Numbered from the stretch's first letter, positions 1-11,399 are shown. The stretch: DNA of 64,000 bases from Xiphias gladius (GCF_016859285.1 NC_053400.1:32593501-32657500), one strand, 5' to 3'. The notes: generated by a model not told the origin, from the letters alone. Numbers and translations are program-made.

Positions 1-221
1 CTTCCACAGAGCCCGCCGTGTTGCACCGCCACGTTTCTGAAGTAGCCCAGAATGGACAAAACCAAACCCTGGTTCTAGAGAGGGCCTCTTGGGTTTTTAC
101 ATGACCTGAAAGCCAGCGTACGTTCCCCTACACGCTTGGAAAGGGAAGGCTGAGGGGGAGGGGTGTTCAGTTGGTTGCATACTGTAACCTCACCACTAGA
201 TGCCACAAAATCCTACACGCT

Positions 222-445
222 GGTCCTTTAAAGGCATAGTTCAACATTTTGGGAGATGCACTTACTCACTTTCTTGTCCTCAGAGTACCTTCAGACAGAG
301 CCGGGCTAGCTGTTTCCCCCTGTTCACAGTCTCTGTGCTGGGCTAAGCTAGGCTACCCTGCTGCAGGCTGTGGCTTAATATTTGACTCGTCTCTCACGGC
401 AAAAAGGCAAATAAAGCGTAATTACCAAAATGTCAAACTTTTCCT
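222..445 (+). repeat. Dispersed teleost repeat, 'aacattttgggagatgc' family
   Basis: Begins with a short opening (tttaaaggcatagttcaac), then a segment with cttactcactttcttg, then gccgggctagctgtttccccc and gctgggctaagctaggctac. The same ordered blocks recur near 26515-26640 and in rearranged form at 51050-51720. This matches a non-coding repeat that I recognise from many percomorph genomes. It has no coding potential, and its 66-codon open frame is accidental. Confidence 0.65.
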
Positions 446-1414
446 CTAAATACCACAAATCAGAAACACACGAACGTTAGGTGAAAAGGTTGAAGCCAAG
501 CTTAAAACAAGTTTATATGGAGGTGTTTCTTGGTACATTTCTATCTCTTTAGCACTTGGGTAAATACAATAAACCAAGTATCTGGACACCTAGTTTTATA
601 AAGTGCAGTATATTCATATTATTGGTGCTTTCATTTAATTTAAACATTCGGACTGTGACCTCCAGTTTAAATGTTTTTACAAGTGTCATCTGCCGTCAAA
701 AATACGTCAGAAAAGACTGACAGATGTAAAACTGGGAACCGGCCACCTTTATGCACTGTCTCCGGATGAGCTGAAGTAGATCAAGACGGTCAACCGCGCA
801 AGCTGCTGGCACAGGTCTGTCATCTGTTTACTGTTCACAGATATTAAAGTATGACAAAGTCCCAGTACTCAACAAGGTAAGTGAACGCAACGTGGTCACA
901 CCCGACAGACTACTCATGTTTAACGACAGAGATATTGTTTACAAAGCAGTGAAACAATTAGCATTTTGTCTTTGAAACCGAACTTTAGTTCCACTCATGT
1001 ATTTGTTTTTTTTTTAATCCACCTTATAGTATAAAGTCCACTGACACTTATACCAGCCCCCGTGCCCCTGAACTGCCATGTTGAACCAAGAGAGAAACAA
1101 ACACAAGCTGTTGACAGAAACTTGGGAAATCACAATTGTCCAAAACGTCACTGTTGTATGCTGCAGCATTAAGATGAATTGATTTCGTCAGAACTATTAG
1201 AAGCTTGGCCCAAACCATGAAGAAACCTCCCCAGACCAGAAAGGGCATGTCTGCAGTACAGACTTTTGGCCTTAAAGTATAATTAGTTAGTGCAAAAGAC
1301 ATGAGAGGTGTACAAAACTTTTTCGCTGCACTGCCTCTGCTGCAGGTTAGAGTGGACTCGCTGTGGGAAATGTTCCGTCTTACAGTTAGCAGAAAGTTAG
1401 TATTACGGTTGGTA
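446..1414. other. Intergenic, nothing recognised
   Basis: AT-rich flanking DNA. I see no exon with splice signals and a conserved peptide, no RNA gene and no clear transposon end. Confidence 0.5.
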
Positions 1415-1845
1415 TTCAGATCCTTTACTCGAGTCAAACTACGAAGCAAAACTGTCATTTCAAAATACTCCATAACAGGTAAAGTCCTGCATCGAAGTTA
1501 AGTGAAGTAAAAAGCAAAAAAAAAAAAAAGAGTAAAAGCACGATCGTGTAGAAAAATGCCTCCTGTCAATGTATTAATGTATTATTTTATATTGTATTGT
1601 TACATTATTATCACTGATTCAGTAATGTGTAAGTAGTAGCGGGTCGAGGGGAAGCTCATTTGAATGGAGTTATAAAGTTTTATGTACTGTTTGGTACTTT
1701 GATGCACTGAAAACAATATTTCCCTCTGAAAAGTGGTGGAGTAAAAGAATAAAGTGGCATAAAATGCGACTACTCAAGTCAGGGACAGTGTTAAGAGCCG
1801 TGTTTGAGTAAATGTGGTTGGTTACGTTCCACCGCTGCTTTTACA
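1415..1845 (+). repeat. Dispersed 'ctactcaagtaaa' repeat
   Basis: The segment runs from cagatcctttactcgagtc through gtaaagtcctgcatcgaag to gactactcaagtcaggg. It matches a very common teleost repeat built of diverged agtaaaagtac-type words. Related pieces lie near 34030-34140, 51470-51545 and 58330-58420. It is non-coding. Confidence 0.55.
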
Positions 1846-2324
1846 GTAAAATACGATATCAGTGCTATATGTACCTCTAGACTCTATGGTACGACATACA
1901 TTTGAATTACACCTTGACCCAACAACAGCAAGGTGGTGATTATTGTCTGATCTGTCAGACCAACGCGATCACCCACCCCCCCAGACTACATGGCTGCTTG
2001 CGTCGAACAGCGGCGGAACTGGCCCCTTTTGTTTTCCCAATTTCGGCTGAAGGCCCCAGAGGTCGCTGGGTCAGGCCGCTGTGCGCTGAAACCGCGAGGA
2101 GGTCAGCCTTTAACTCCACGGCGTGTGTGAAGGCCTCTACAGCCGAGACTAACAACAGAACACACTTAATACGGGAAAATAGTTTCAAGTAGCTTCAAGC
2201 AGTTTGAGGTTCTGAGTGTTTTTTGTTTTGGTTTTTGTTTTGTTTTGTTTTGCAGTGGACTGATGTATTGATGTATGAGGTATTAATGGGCTATGAAACG
2301 TTACTGCGTTACATCTTGGTCGTG

Positions 2325-2795
2325 GACAGACTATGAGACAATGGGCCCCTGGGCACAGACAGGGGAGGTCCTCTACCCCTCCTGTATAGGACACCCCACC
2401 CCCCACAGCTTTTGCGTGTCTTCTCGGTCGTTTTGAGATTGTTTAGCAGTTTCTCCTTGGTTGTTTTAAGCTTCCCCGCGATCGGCGGTCATTTCCTTTT
2501 CCACGTTTCAGAGTCTCTTTTCGCTTGTTTCAGGTTTCGTTGCAGTCGCTTTGAGTCTCTTTGTGGTCTTTTCGAGTCCCCTTCTTGTGGTTTTAAGTCT
2601 CTGCGGCTGTTTCGCATCTCTTTTTGGTTCTCTCTGTGATTATTGAGCTTTTTCTTTTGGCTCGTCCGTGTTGTTCTGCGTCTCCCCGCGGTCACTTTGT
2701 GCCCTTTATGCGCGGGCTCTGTTGCGGGGCCCCCCCCCTGACCTCTCGGGCCCCTGGGCCCGCGCCTCGTAGGCCTCCTCGGTATCCATCCATTT
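2325..2795 (+). repeat. Dispersed GGGCCCCTG repeat family, copy 1
   Basis: Opens with tatgagacaatgggcccctg, continues with a cytosine/thymine-rich interior of repeated gagtctctttgtggtcttt-like words, and closes with tcgggcccctgggcc, a cctcgtaggcc-type block and ccatcca. Copies 2 (25225-25560) and 3 (41300-41690, reverse) share both ends and the interior pattern. It overlaps the start of the znf319 CpG-rich region. Confidence 0.7.
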
Positions 2796-3540
2796 CGAGG
2801 GAGTGATTTTTGTCTCTAAATCGGTGGAAATGACGGTGGCAGGTAAGACAACCAAGTCCAGTGTTTATATTGATCGAATCAGCGAAACACTCCCCCCTAC
2901 TGTTGTAATGAAGAAACACCTTTGCTAACATCTTAACGAGCTCGTATGCTCCTTTGTATTTGTTCGAATCCTCTTCAAACAAACTCCGGGAGCAGTTTAT
3001 CTTCACCTCGGGTTGTGTCGGGCTCCTCGGTGAAGCTCCGGCATGGAGCGGCTGTAGCGGCGGCGGCGGCGGCAGCAGCAGCAGCAGCAGCAGCAGCAGC
3101 TCGCTGCGTGGTGGTTTCCGGTGTCCGTCCGTCTGCAAGAGGATGGCGTCCGGCTTCAACCGCATCCCTTCCACCGCCGGTCCTCCGAGTCCCAATTATA
3201 CCGAAGGTTGTCGACCCCAGGCTGAAGACGACAGTGAAAACCATCGATAAGCGGCTCGGGTAAGCTATTACGAATTGGTTTTTTTTTTTTTTTTTTTTTT
3301 GGTAAAGGAGTTTTTTTTTTTTTTTTTTTTCCCTTTTTTTGCAGATGTGCGGGGCTCGGCTGCAGGGAGGTGGATTTTCCCCTGCAGCTCCGGGGAGGCC
3401 TAGTTTGATTCGGGTCCGTTTGCAGTGAAGGCTCGTATCAAACGCTGGACCAGTAAACGTAACTGTGGCCTTTCATAAAGCGGGTTTTCAACCGAAGCGG
3501 CGGAAGCGCACACTCCGCGTCGCTTCAGTCGCCCCTCGCC
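2690..3540 (+). promoter_or_regulatory. znf319: Probable znf319 CpG-rich promoter and 5' UTR exon
   Basis: CpG dinucleotides are far denser here than in the flanks, as expected for a constitutive vertebrate promoter. A donor site (ctcgg then gtaagc) at 3260 and an acceptor (ttccccccag) ending at 5119 define a probable first intron lying wholly in the 5' UTR, so the non-coding first exon would end at 3259. The transcription start is not visible; no TATA box stands out. The exon holds a CGG run followed by a CAG run at about 3056-3100. The splice sites are seen; the promoter role is inferred. Confidence 0.6.
3056..3101 (+). repeat. (CGG)n-(CAG)n triplet repeat in the 5' UTR exon
   Basis: About six CGG units pass directly into about nine CAG units. 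The tract lies in the presumed non-coding first exon of znf319. Open frames through it on both strands translate only to homopolymers of Ala, Gly, Ser or Leu and are not taken as genes. Confidence 0.85.
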
Positions 3541-5119
3541 TTTGTTTTAACTTTACTTCGTGTGTGCAGTTTATCGTTCGGAAAAACCGGCGGTTAATAT
3601 TTATTCTGATGCGAGATATGTGGAAATAATCTCAAAGGAGGTCCGGGTGTTTAGTAACGTTAGCTGTAGCCGTTAGCCGATAGCCGTTAGCTAAGCTGCC
3701 GCAGCTGACAGGCTAACATCTGATAGCTACAGCCTGGAACCGAAACAGCTTCTTGTAATACATTGAGTAAAATAACATTCATATCACCCCCCCCCAAAAA
3801 AAAAAAACCCAAAGCTGGATAGATCGAGATGTATATCATAAAGCCATTTGCATCATGTAACGTTTATAATACACGTTTAGCAGAGAAACTGGACCATTAC
3901 GTACCCGATTTGCGTTTCAGGAAATAGACCGAGCCCAATTCTTGGTTTTTAACTGTTATTTTTTGCGGTTTTCAGTTTTCAATAAAAATGCTTCGGTTGT
4001 GTACGTGTTACCATATCATGTGCATTACGGTTAACAGTGTTTACACAGTGCTGTTAGATTTGTTTCCTGAATAATCCAGGAACAAGTTTTAGGCCTCCCA
4101 AGCTAATCTAGGTGGTTTTGTTTCAGTTCATAGCTGCCACAAATGATTATTTCTATTACTGATTCAACTGCCGATTAATCAGTTCATCCGTGGTTCGATT
4201 AAACATTAAAAAAATGATGAAAAACACCCATTACAACACAACGTGTTTTAGGGCTTATTTTATCCTACAAATTTGGACTGAAACTGACAATAATTTTCAT
4301 TACTGCTTAATCTGAAGAGAATCTTTTCAATTAATCAAAAAGTTGTGAAAAAAGGGATGCCCTTGACCGCTTCATACAAACGTAGATGACATCTTCAGAT
4401 GTTTTGTTTTGTTCCACCAACAGTCCAGATCTCAAGGATGTATAGTTTAAAATGAGATGCGACAAAGAAAACGGCAAATTGTGTCATTTGTGAGGCTGGA
4501 ATCAGTAAACGTTTGGTATTTTTTCACTAGTTTGGCGTGAAAATGGCTGAAATGGTGAATCGATCGTGAAAATCGTTGCCAGTTATGTTTCTGTCAAGCG
4601 ACTGATTGATTAATCGACATGTCATTTCTGCCGTACGGCCGATTCAAAACTCCGAAACATTACATTTACAGTAATGTAACACCAAGATGAGAGTCTTAAT
4701 TCTCACATTCTAGAGCTTTAAACCGGCAGATGTTTTGCGTTTCATCTTGAGAAACTACTTTCGGGTAAATCACCCGCAGGTAATAATTGATGATCAAATT
4801 TCTTTGGATTGACTAATCGTTGCAGCTCTTTTTCAGATTTTTTCTTAACACAAACATTACACACACATTATTCTGACACTGGATACAGGTCCCCGTGCTG
4901 AAATGAAGCCATTAAACAGAAATCTTGCAAGTTGGTGTTACTGTCCCTTCCATTGCTATTTATAACGGCTCACGTCGGAAACTGTTGTACCTCATCGGCC
5001 CTGCACTTTTGTATGAACATCCTGCATTGCATTTTATTTACTCAGTGAAATAATATTTTGTGTGTTTGATGTTTGCTCAGTAATGTTGTTTACATCACTG
5101 TTTTTTGATTTCCCCCCAG
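3260..5119 (+). other. znf319: znf319 intron 1 (5' UTR intron)
   Basis: Starts with GTAAGC and ends with a pyrimidine tract and CAG. It contains long T runs at 3279-3300 and 3311-3330. From about 4136 to 4840 it carries one or two diverged copies of a dispersed repeat with attaatcagttcatc, cccttgaccgcttcat, caacagtccag and ttgattaatcgacat words. Confidence 0.6.
4136..4840 (+). repeat. Dispersed 'gattaatcg' teleost repeat
   Basis: A non-coding repeat recognised by its ordered landmarks: ccgattaatcagttc, gatgttttgttttgttcc, accaacagtccag, atgtatagtttaaaatgag, tgattgattaatcgac and aatcgttgcagctc. Other copies or parts lie at 8690-8890, 15130-15430, 17260-17830 and 36955-37115. The landmarks are seen; the family is known to me only as a frequent teleost interspersed repeat. 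Confidence 0.6.
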
Positions 5120-5246
5120 GTCTTCTCACCTATCTCAAAGGAGGCGTGTAAACACAGATAGAGCACTCGCCTCCTCTCGGTGTGCTAGTTGCCATTTCTA
5201 AAGTCACATCCACCCTCTCGGTTTGGCGCTTGAAACAACCCCCCCC

Positions 5247-5277
<31 letters not shown>

Positions 5278-5328
5278 ACCCCCCACCCCCATCTCCTGAG
5301 CACTGAATCCTTACATGCGAGTGGAAGG

Positions 5329-7056
5329 ATGACGGAGGCATGGCAGCAGCAGCAACATGCAGTGGCTCCACCCTCTGTTGTGCACACGCTCCCCCAGGCG
5401 ACCGACAACCCCCTGGGCTGCACTGTGTACGGAGTCGTCCTGCAGCCAGATGCCTCCCTGCAGCAGCCCCAGCACGGCCAGCAGCACGCTGTTCAAGCCC
5501 AGCAGCCCTCCTTACAGGTAGGAGGCGAGAGAGGGCACAAGTGTGGAGCCTGCGGTCATGACATATCTCACCTGGCCAACCCTCACGAGCACCAGTGCAT
5601 GGTGAGCCAGGACCGATCTTTCCAGTGTACGCAGTGTATGAAGATCTTCAGCCAGGCCACGGACCTCCTGGAGCATCAGTGTGTGCAGGTGGAGCAAAAG
5701 CCCTTTGTGTGTGGTGTGTGTAAGATGGGCTTCTCAGTGCAGCAAAAAAAAGCCTTGTGGTGTGGTGTGTGTAAGATGGGCTTCTCGCTGCTCACCTCCT
5801 TGGCTCAGCATCACAACTCGCACGGCAATGGAAACAACCCGATGAAGTGCTCCATCTGTGAGAAGACCTACCGGCCAGGGTCTGGGAACGCCACTCCAAC
5901 CTCGTCAGCTGCCAACCCCCAGCAGCCCTCCACCGGTGAGACGTCCGGTGGCGGTGCAGTGATCAGTGCCTCGTCTCCTCCTGCATTTGAGGCCTCTGCA
6001 CCAGACAGGCCATATAAGTGCTCAGTGTGCCATAAGGCCTTCCGGCATTTGTCAGAGCTGACGCGCCACGAGAGGGTACACACTGGTGAAAAGCCATACA
6101 AATGTGACACGTGTGATAAAAGCTTCAGCCAGTCTTCGCACCTGGCACACCACCAGCGTACGCACAGCTCAGAGCGGCCGTACAAATGTGCTGTGTGTGA
6201 GAAGAGCTTTAAGCACCGCTCTCACCTCGTGCGGCACATGTATGCTCATTCGGGCGAGCACCTTTTCAAGTGCAATTTGTGTGAGATGCACTTTAAGGAG
6301 TCGTCTGAGCTCCTGCACCATCAATGCCAGCCAGAAGGGGAGAGGCCCTTCCGCTGCGGTTCATGCGGAAAGAGCTTCAAGCGCCCGTCTGACCTGCGGC
6401 AACACGAACGCACCCACTCGGAGGAGCGACCTTTCCAGTGCGAGGAGTGCCAGATGAGCTTCAAACAGCAGTACGCTCTTGTACGCCACCGTCGCACTCA
6501 CAAGAATCCAGCTGATCGCCCTTTCAAGTGTAACCTCTGCGATAAGGGGTTTCTTCAGCCATCCCACCTGCTTTACCACCAGCAGGTCCACGGTATGGAG
6601 AGTCTGTTCAAATGTGCATCCTGCCAGAAGTCTTTCACCCAATCAGGAGAACTGCTGAGGCACAAATGTGGCGGTGAAGTGGAGAAGCCCTACAAGTGCG
6701 ACGTTTGCGGCAAAGGTTATAAAAAGAATTCAACGCTGCAGCGCCACCAGAACTCTCACTGCACAGAGAAGCCGCTGAAATGTCCCGACTGTGAAAAGCG
6801 CTTCAGGTACTCGTCTGAGCTGCAGCGCCATCGCCGAGTTCACACGGGGGAGAAGCCTTTCAAGTGTGCCAGCTGCGACAAGAGCTTCAAGCAACGCGAG
6901 CACCTGGCCAAGCACCAGAGCGTGCACTCGCGGGAGACACAGTTTAAGTGTGTGTGGTGCGGAGAGCGTTTTGTTGACCTCACAGCTCTGCAGGAGCACA
7001 CAGTTCAGCACACTGCTGAGGGTGAGAGTTTCCCCGAAGCTCCCTGCATCCCATGA
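5329..7056 (+). CDS. znf319: Zinc finger protein 319
   Basis: A 575-residue C2H2 zinc-finger protein encoded in a single exon, presumably a nuclear DNA-binding regulator. The start at 5329 is chosen because the peptide MTEAWQQQQ matches the family N-terminus, while the open frame upstream to 5182 is low-complexity CA-repeat translation and 5' UTR. A Gln/Pro-rich N-terminal segment of about 85 residues contains NPLGCTVYGVVLQPD, a family signature. About fourteen full fingers follow, joined by TGEKPYKC-type linkers, several of the C2HC type (for example LLEHQC and LLRHKC). A Ser/Ala/Pro-rich spacer (about residues 185-225) splits the early fingers from the main array. Oddity: residues 121-153 contain a duplicated CGVCKMGFS block. 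The usual length of the family is near 580 residues. The next gene downstream, csnk2a2, is also a close neighbour in human. Confidence 0.95.
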   Translation: MTEAWQQQQHAVAPPSVVHTLPQATDNPLGCTVYGVVLQPDASLQQPQHGQQHAVQAQQPSLQVGGERGHKCGACGHDISHLANPHEHQCMVSQDRSFQCTQCMKIFSQATDLLEHQCVQVEQKPFVCGVCKMGFSVQQKKALWCGVCKMGFSLLTSLAQHHNSHGNGNNPMKCSICEKTYRPGSGNATPTSSAANPQQPSTGETSGGGAVISASSPPAFEASAPDRPYKCSVCHKAFRHLSELTRHERVHTGEKPYKCDTCDKSFSQSSHLAHHQRTHSSERPYKCAVCEKSFKHRSHLVRHMYAHSGEHLFKCNLCEMHFKESSELLHHQCQPEGERPFRCGSCGKSFKRPSDLRQHERTHSEERPFQCEECQMSFKQQYALVRHRRTHKNPADRPFKCNLCDKGFLQPSHLLYHQQVHGMESLFKCASCQKSFTQSGELLRHKCGGEVEKPYKCDVCGKGYKKNSTLQRHQNSHCTEKPLKCPDCEKRFRYSSELQRHRRVHTGEKPFKCASCDKSFKQREHLAKHQSVHSRETQFKCVWCGERFVDLTALQEHTVQHTAEGESFPEAPCIP

Positions 7057-8640
7057 ACAGCGCTGCTCTTCAGTCCCGAGCAGCAAACGTGACATTTGCC
7101 CTCAGAGCAACGTGTGCCAGCCTCCGCTCTCCCATGTGTAGTTTATAACATGCACCCATTAATTATGTTTAATGATTTTTAGTATCTGTAAGACTCAGTT
7201 CATCCTCATCCTTTGTTGAGTAAAAGGCAAAACACCCTAAATCAACAGAGGGGATTAGGATCCCTCTTCTTATGTTGGAACACATGGAAAAAAAACCAGA
7301 ATGAAAAAGGCTTGTAATGTAAAATGTGGGAAGATCCTGATCTAGTTTAGTGCTGAGTGTGGGACCTTATTCTGTGGTTGCATGTGATCGTCTGTTTTGT
7401 AACTGTTGATTCTGTCGTTGAGAAAGATGGCAAGAACTTCCAGGCAGGTGTTACATACGTGTGTTCATGTTTAGCTCCTCTGAAATCCATGTGCCTTTTT
7501 TTTTTCCCTTTTTTGTTTTCTTTTTTTTTACCGATCACTCCTTTTATGTTTTTTGTTAATTTCATGTCCAGTATAGCCGAAAACCCTCCCATTCGTATTC
7601 AGCGGATGGCTTGTGCAGCAGTATATTTTCACATACTAGATCTTAGGTAGTATCATCTGTTTGTGCATGAATATTTATCACACTTTAATATCACTGTTGT
7701 ATTATAGGTTTGGTTTATTTAGGAAAACATCCTAAGAAGAAGGAAAAAAAAAACAAGTGGATTTGTGAAAATGTATAGCCTGTGTCCTATGAAATCTGTG
7801 TTGTTGCATCTTTGTATTAAAACAAATGGCATCTAGGTAACTAACCCATACCTATCATGTCATACAAACACTTGACATGTGCAATAGAACATGCACAATG
7901 TAATATTTATGACTACTGATTCATGGCATAGTCTACTCTGTTATATTATAGATTGTGTGTATACGCTTATGTAAACATTGAAAACTGTATAGTGCTTATG
8001 TTACATGCTTTTGTATTCACTATGAATGAGCTTGCTGTATTCTGCAAGCCCTTTAGTTTCAGTTCCAGATGGATTGTCATAAGATTTAACCCGACAAGAC
8101 TTCAAAACGTTATATTGCTCACTCGCCACAAACTAGCTGCATTAGTTACTGTTCGATAGATCTAACAAAAGTAATGTTATTTTTTTATTTTTTGAAGAAT
8201 TGGCCTTGTAATACCCTAACAGGATTCTAGCCTCCTCCTGGTCGAGACCAGACGTTCGGCAGATTAATCCAAGTAGCCTCAAAGTTGCGACTTGTGTGTT
8301 GGTTTATACCGGGGATAGAGTAAAAAAAATGTGTGTACTTTAGTTTAACGTGTGGATTTCTATATTCTGTACAATCTTTGCAGTATATTTAAGAAGGTTT
8401 TTGGAGTAAAAAAAATCATGGACAAAGGGAATAAGAATGGGTTGGGTGGGGTGGGGTGGGGTGGGGTCTACGGGGACTTTGTGCCATGGTTTAAGTCCTG
8501 GTGAGTCTGCTTCAAAACCTCCCGCGGGAGGTGAACGGTTGTAATGAAGCGTTGGATTTACACATATGGATATCAGTATAGACTCCTGTTCATATTGTAT
8601 ACAGACAATTAAAATAAACCACCCTTATGAGAACAAAGTG
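7057..8640 (+). other. znf319: znf319 3' UTR
   Basis: An AT-rich non-coding stretch between the stop codon and the poly(A) signal AATAAA at 8613-8618, which is followed by a TG-rich segment. It contains long A and T runs and a GGGGT tandem tract at 8445-8466. The open frames at 7347-7650 and 7953-8159 have no conserved features. Confidence 0.65.
8613..8618 (+). terminator. znf319: Poly(A) signal of znf319
   Basis: A canonical AATAAA (overlapping ATTAAAATAAA) with the TG-rich sequence gtgtacattgttttc about 20 bases downstream. It is the first strong signal after the stop codon apart from a weak ATTAAA near 7815. Confidence 0.6.
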
Positions 8641-8689
8641 TACATTGTTTTCATCACGGCTAATTCTACTACACGAATTCTGTTAAATA

Positions 8690-8890
8690 AAATCAGAGCT
8701 GCAACTAAGAATTATTTTCATTATACATCTATTTGTCTGTAAAAATGCAGCAAAATTGTGAAAAATATGATTTAGAATTCCCCAGAGTCAACGAGGAGTG
8801 TTTCATACGTCTCGTTTTGTCCGAAAAAGTCCAAAACCCAAAGGTATTCAGTTTACAGTGATGTAAACAGCAAAAAAACAAATTCCTTAC
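8690..8890 (+). repeat. Partial 'gattaatcg' family repeat
   Basis: Holds the words gagctgcaactaagaattattttcat, tccaaaacccaaaggtattcagttt and acagtgatgtaaacagc, which are landmarks of the repeat described at 4136-4840. Confidence 0.5.
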
Positions 8891-9897
8891 AATAAACCTC
8901 CAAAATGCAACACTAAAACAACTGCAAACAACACAAATCTGTAATATATATAGTACAGTAGATATAGGTGAATATCATAAATAACCCAGGTCTTGAGCAG
9001 TTAAAGTACGCGTAGCAGACAGTCCGCTGTACGTGCACAAAGTATTTGTCTTAACACTGTGTGGTTTTCACTGCAGGCTAGCGTCAGCCGCAGCTGTCAG
9101 CGGTTTGTATGTTGTCATGATGATAGATGGCCCTTTTTCTGTCCTCAGCTAACGTTTGCCGCTTCTGGCGACCGCTGAGCATCTCACACCAGAAGGAAAA
9201 AAAAAAAAAAAAAAAAAAAAGACCTGTTCTCTGCAAGTTCTGAGATCTGGCATGGACTCTTCAGGGATGGGTCCCCAGTTTTCTAACATCTCTTAAAAAC
9301 GAGAGTTACTTCTGAAGTTAAACATTTAATAAATGTTTGTTCGAATGAGAAATTCCCATTTTAATGTAAAAGTAAATACCATAGCTTCTGGTTCCATTGG
9401 TCTTTAAACAGTATTAGTTGAATCATAAATATATATGTATTATTTTGATTAATAGTCTTTTGGGGGAAAAAAGTAAATACAAGTGTTCTCTAAGAAAAAT
9501 GAAGAAAATCACATTTGTGCATAAAAAAAAAAAAAATTCCCATTATAATTAATTGTTACATTTACGATAGAATCAATCCTGGGGTCTTTACATTTAAAAT
9601 ATATTATGATCTTTAACAGTGTAAAAAAAAATGTTGGAAATGAACTAAACTAAAATCTGACCAAAACAAAAAACAAAAACAAAAAAAAAGGTGAAAGTGA
9701 TTCAGTGAGTTTTCTAAAGTGTAAGGATGTTGAATGCAGCATTATACATTATAATTTAATAATGTAAAGGACTGATGAAGATAATGTAGAGGTTGGTAGT
9801 TCACACTAAAAATTTAAATCTTCACAATCTGTGTCTTCATAACTACATTATACATGTGCCACACTTTTAGAGTTCTACATTACTAACCAACATGAAT
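8891..9897. other. Intergenic, AT-rich, nothing recognised
   Basis: Dominated by A runs (9197-9220, 9523-9536) and short AT-rich words. No exon, RNA gene or transposon end was recognised. Confidence 0.5.
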
Positions 9898-11087
9898 CAC
9901 TGAGCGCTTTATTAGGAACGCCACGCCAATACTGGGTCGGGCCTCCCTTTGCTCTGAAAACAGCCTCGGTTCTTCGTGGCCTGGATTCCACAGGATGTTG
10001 GAAACTTTCCTCTGAGATTCTGCTCCATGTTGACCTGATTGCATCACGTCACTTCTGCAGATTTGTGGGCTGCACATTCATGCTGCCGGTCTCCTGTTCT
10101 ACCACATCCCAAAGGTGTTCTACTGGATCCAGATCTGGTGACTGGGGGGGGGCACTGAAGTACAATGAACTCATTGTCATGTTCATGAAGCCAGTTTGAG
10201 ACGACTTCTGCTTTGTGACATGAGCATTATCCTGCTGGAAGTAGCCATTAGAAGGTGGTGAACTGTGGCCATAAAGGGAAGCACATGGTCAGGGACAATA
10301 CTCAGACAGGCTTTGGCATTCAAACCATGATTGGTTGGTATTAAGGGGCCCAAAGTGGAGCCAAGAAAACCTTCCCCAAACCATTACACCACCACCAGTC
10401 TGGGCTGTTGACACAAGGCAGGTTGGGTCCATGGATTCATGCTGTCTACACCAGATTCTGACCCTACCATCTGCTGCCTCAGCAGAAATCCAGATCAGAC
10501 CAGGCTACATTTTTACGGTCTTCAACTGTCCCATGTTGGTGAGTCTGCGTTTCTATTCTTGGCAGACAGGGCTGGAACCTGACGTGGTCTTCTGCTGTTG
10601 TAGCTCATCCACCTCAAGGTTTGATGTGTTGTTCATACCGAGATGCTTCTCTGCTCCCCACAGTTGTAGAGAGTGGTTACCTGAGTTACCGTTGCCTTTC
10701 TGTCGGCTCCAACCAGTCCGGCCCTTCTCCTCTGACCTCTCTCATCAACAAGGTGTTTCCGTCCTCAGAGCTGCTGCTCACCTGATGGTTTTTCGTTTCT
10801 GGCTCCGTTCTGAGTAAAAACTCTGGAGACTGTTGTTTGTGAAAATCCCAGGAGACCAGCAGATTCAGAAACACTCAAACCAGCTCGTCCGGCACCAACA
10901 ACCGTGTCACGGTCAAAGTCACTGAGATCACATTTCTTCCTCATTCTGATGTTTGAACATTGACTGAAGCTCCTGACCTGTATCTGGAGGATTTTATGCG
11001 ATGCAGTGCTGCCACACGATTGGCTGATTGGATAATTGTATAAATAATCAGGTGTGCAGGTGTTCCTAATCAAGTGGTCAGTGAGTG
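9898..11087 (-). mobile_element. Dead full-length Tc1-like transposon
   Basis: The ends are cactgagcgctttattaggaa on the left and, inverted, ttcctaatcaagtggtcagtg on the right. The length of about 1.19 kb fits a Tc1-like element. On the minus strand the N-terminal transposase region is still readable: a short open frame starting near 10973 with MRKKCDLSDFDRDTVVGAG, followed by a helix-turn-helix-like LSVSESAGLLGFSQTTVSRV. Further along, the strand keeps diverged versions of the transposase core, including words near 10100-10250 equivalent to a C-terminal region of the family. Frameshifts and stops break the frame throughout, so no active enzyme is encoded. Confidence 0.85.
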
Positions 11088-11399
11088 TATACATACATTT
11101 GTGTGTGTGTTAAACGTTACGACGCTTCTTAGCGTGGTCATGTGAAGGCTTTGAGGAGAATTGGTTGTTGTTGTTGTTTAAAAGCCTCGGACGCTCAAAA
11201 CAAACATCCAGGACTTTCAAGTGTAGTGGGACAGCCGGTCCACTGTAGCGACAGAAAATGGTTTGAGAAGTACAGCTGTGTTCTTTTTAAGTAACCGCCT
11301 CGTCAGCTATACTTCGATCAACAGATCACCACTAACCTGTTGATAATCAATATTATTAATTTATCAGGATGTAGCTGCTGAAGCCACCTGCCATTTATT

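Noticed and set aside
2960-2975. gttcgaatcc word like a tRNA T-arm
   Set aside because: No matching acceptor, D-arm or anticodon stem could be placed around it.
2692-3195. 167-codon minus-strand open frame in the znf319 CpG region
   Set aside because: Poly-Leu and poly-Pro tracts come from the triplet repeats, and no known domain or family match is visible. The plus strand has the donor that fits znf319.
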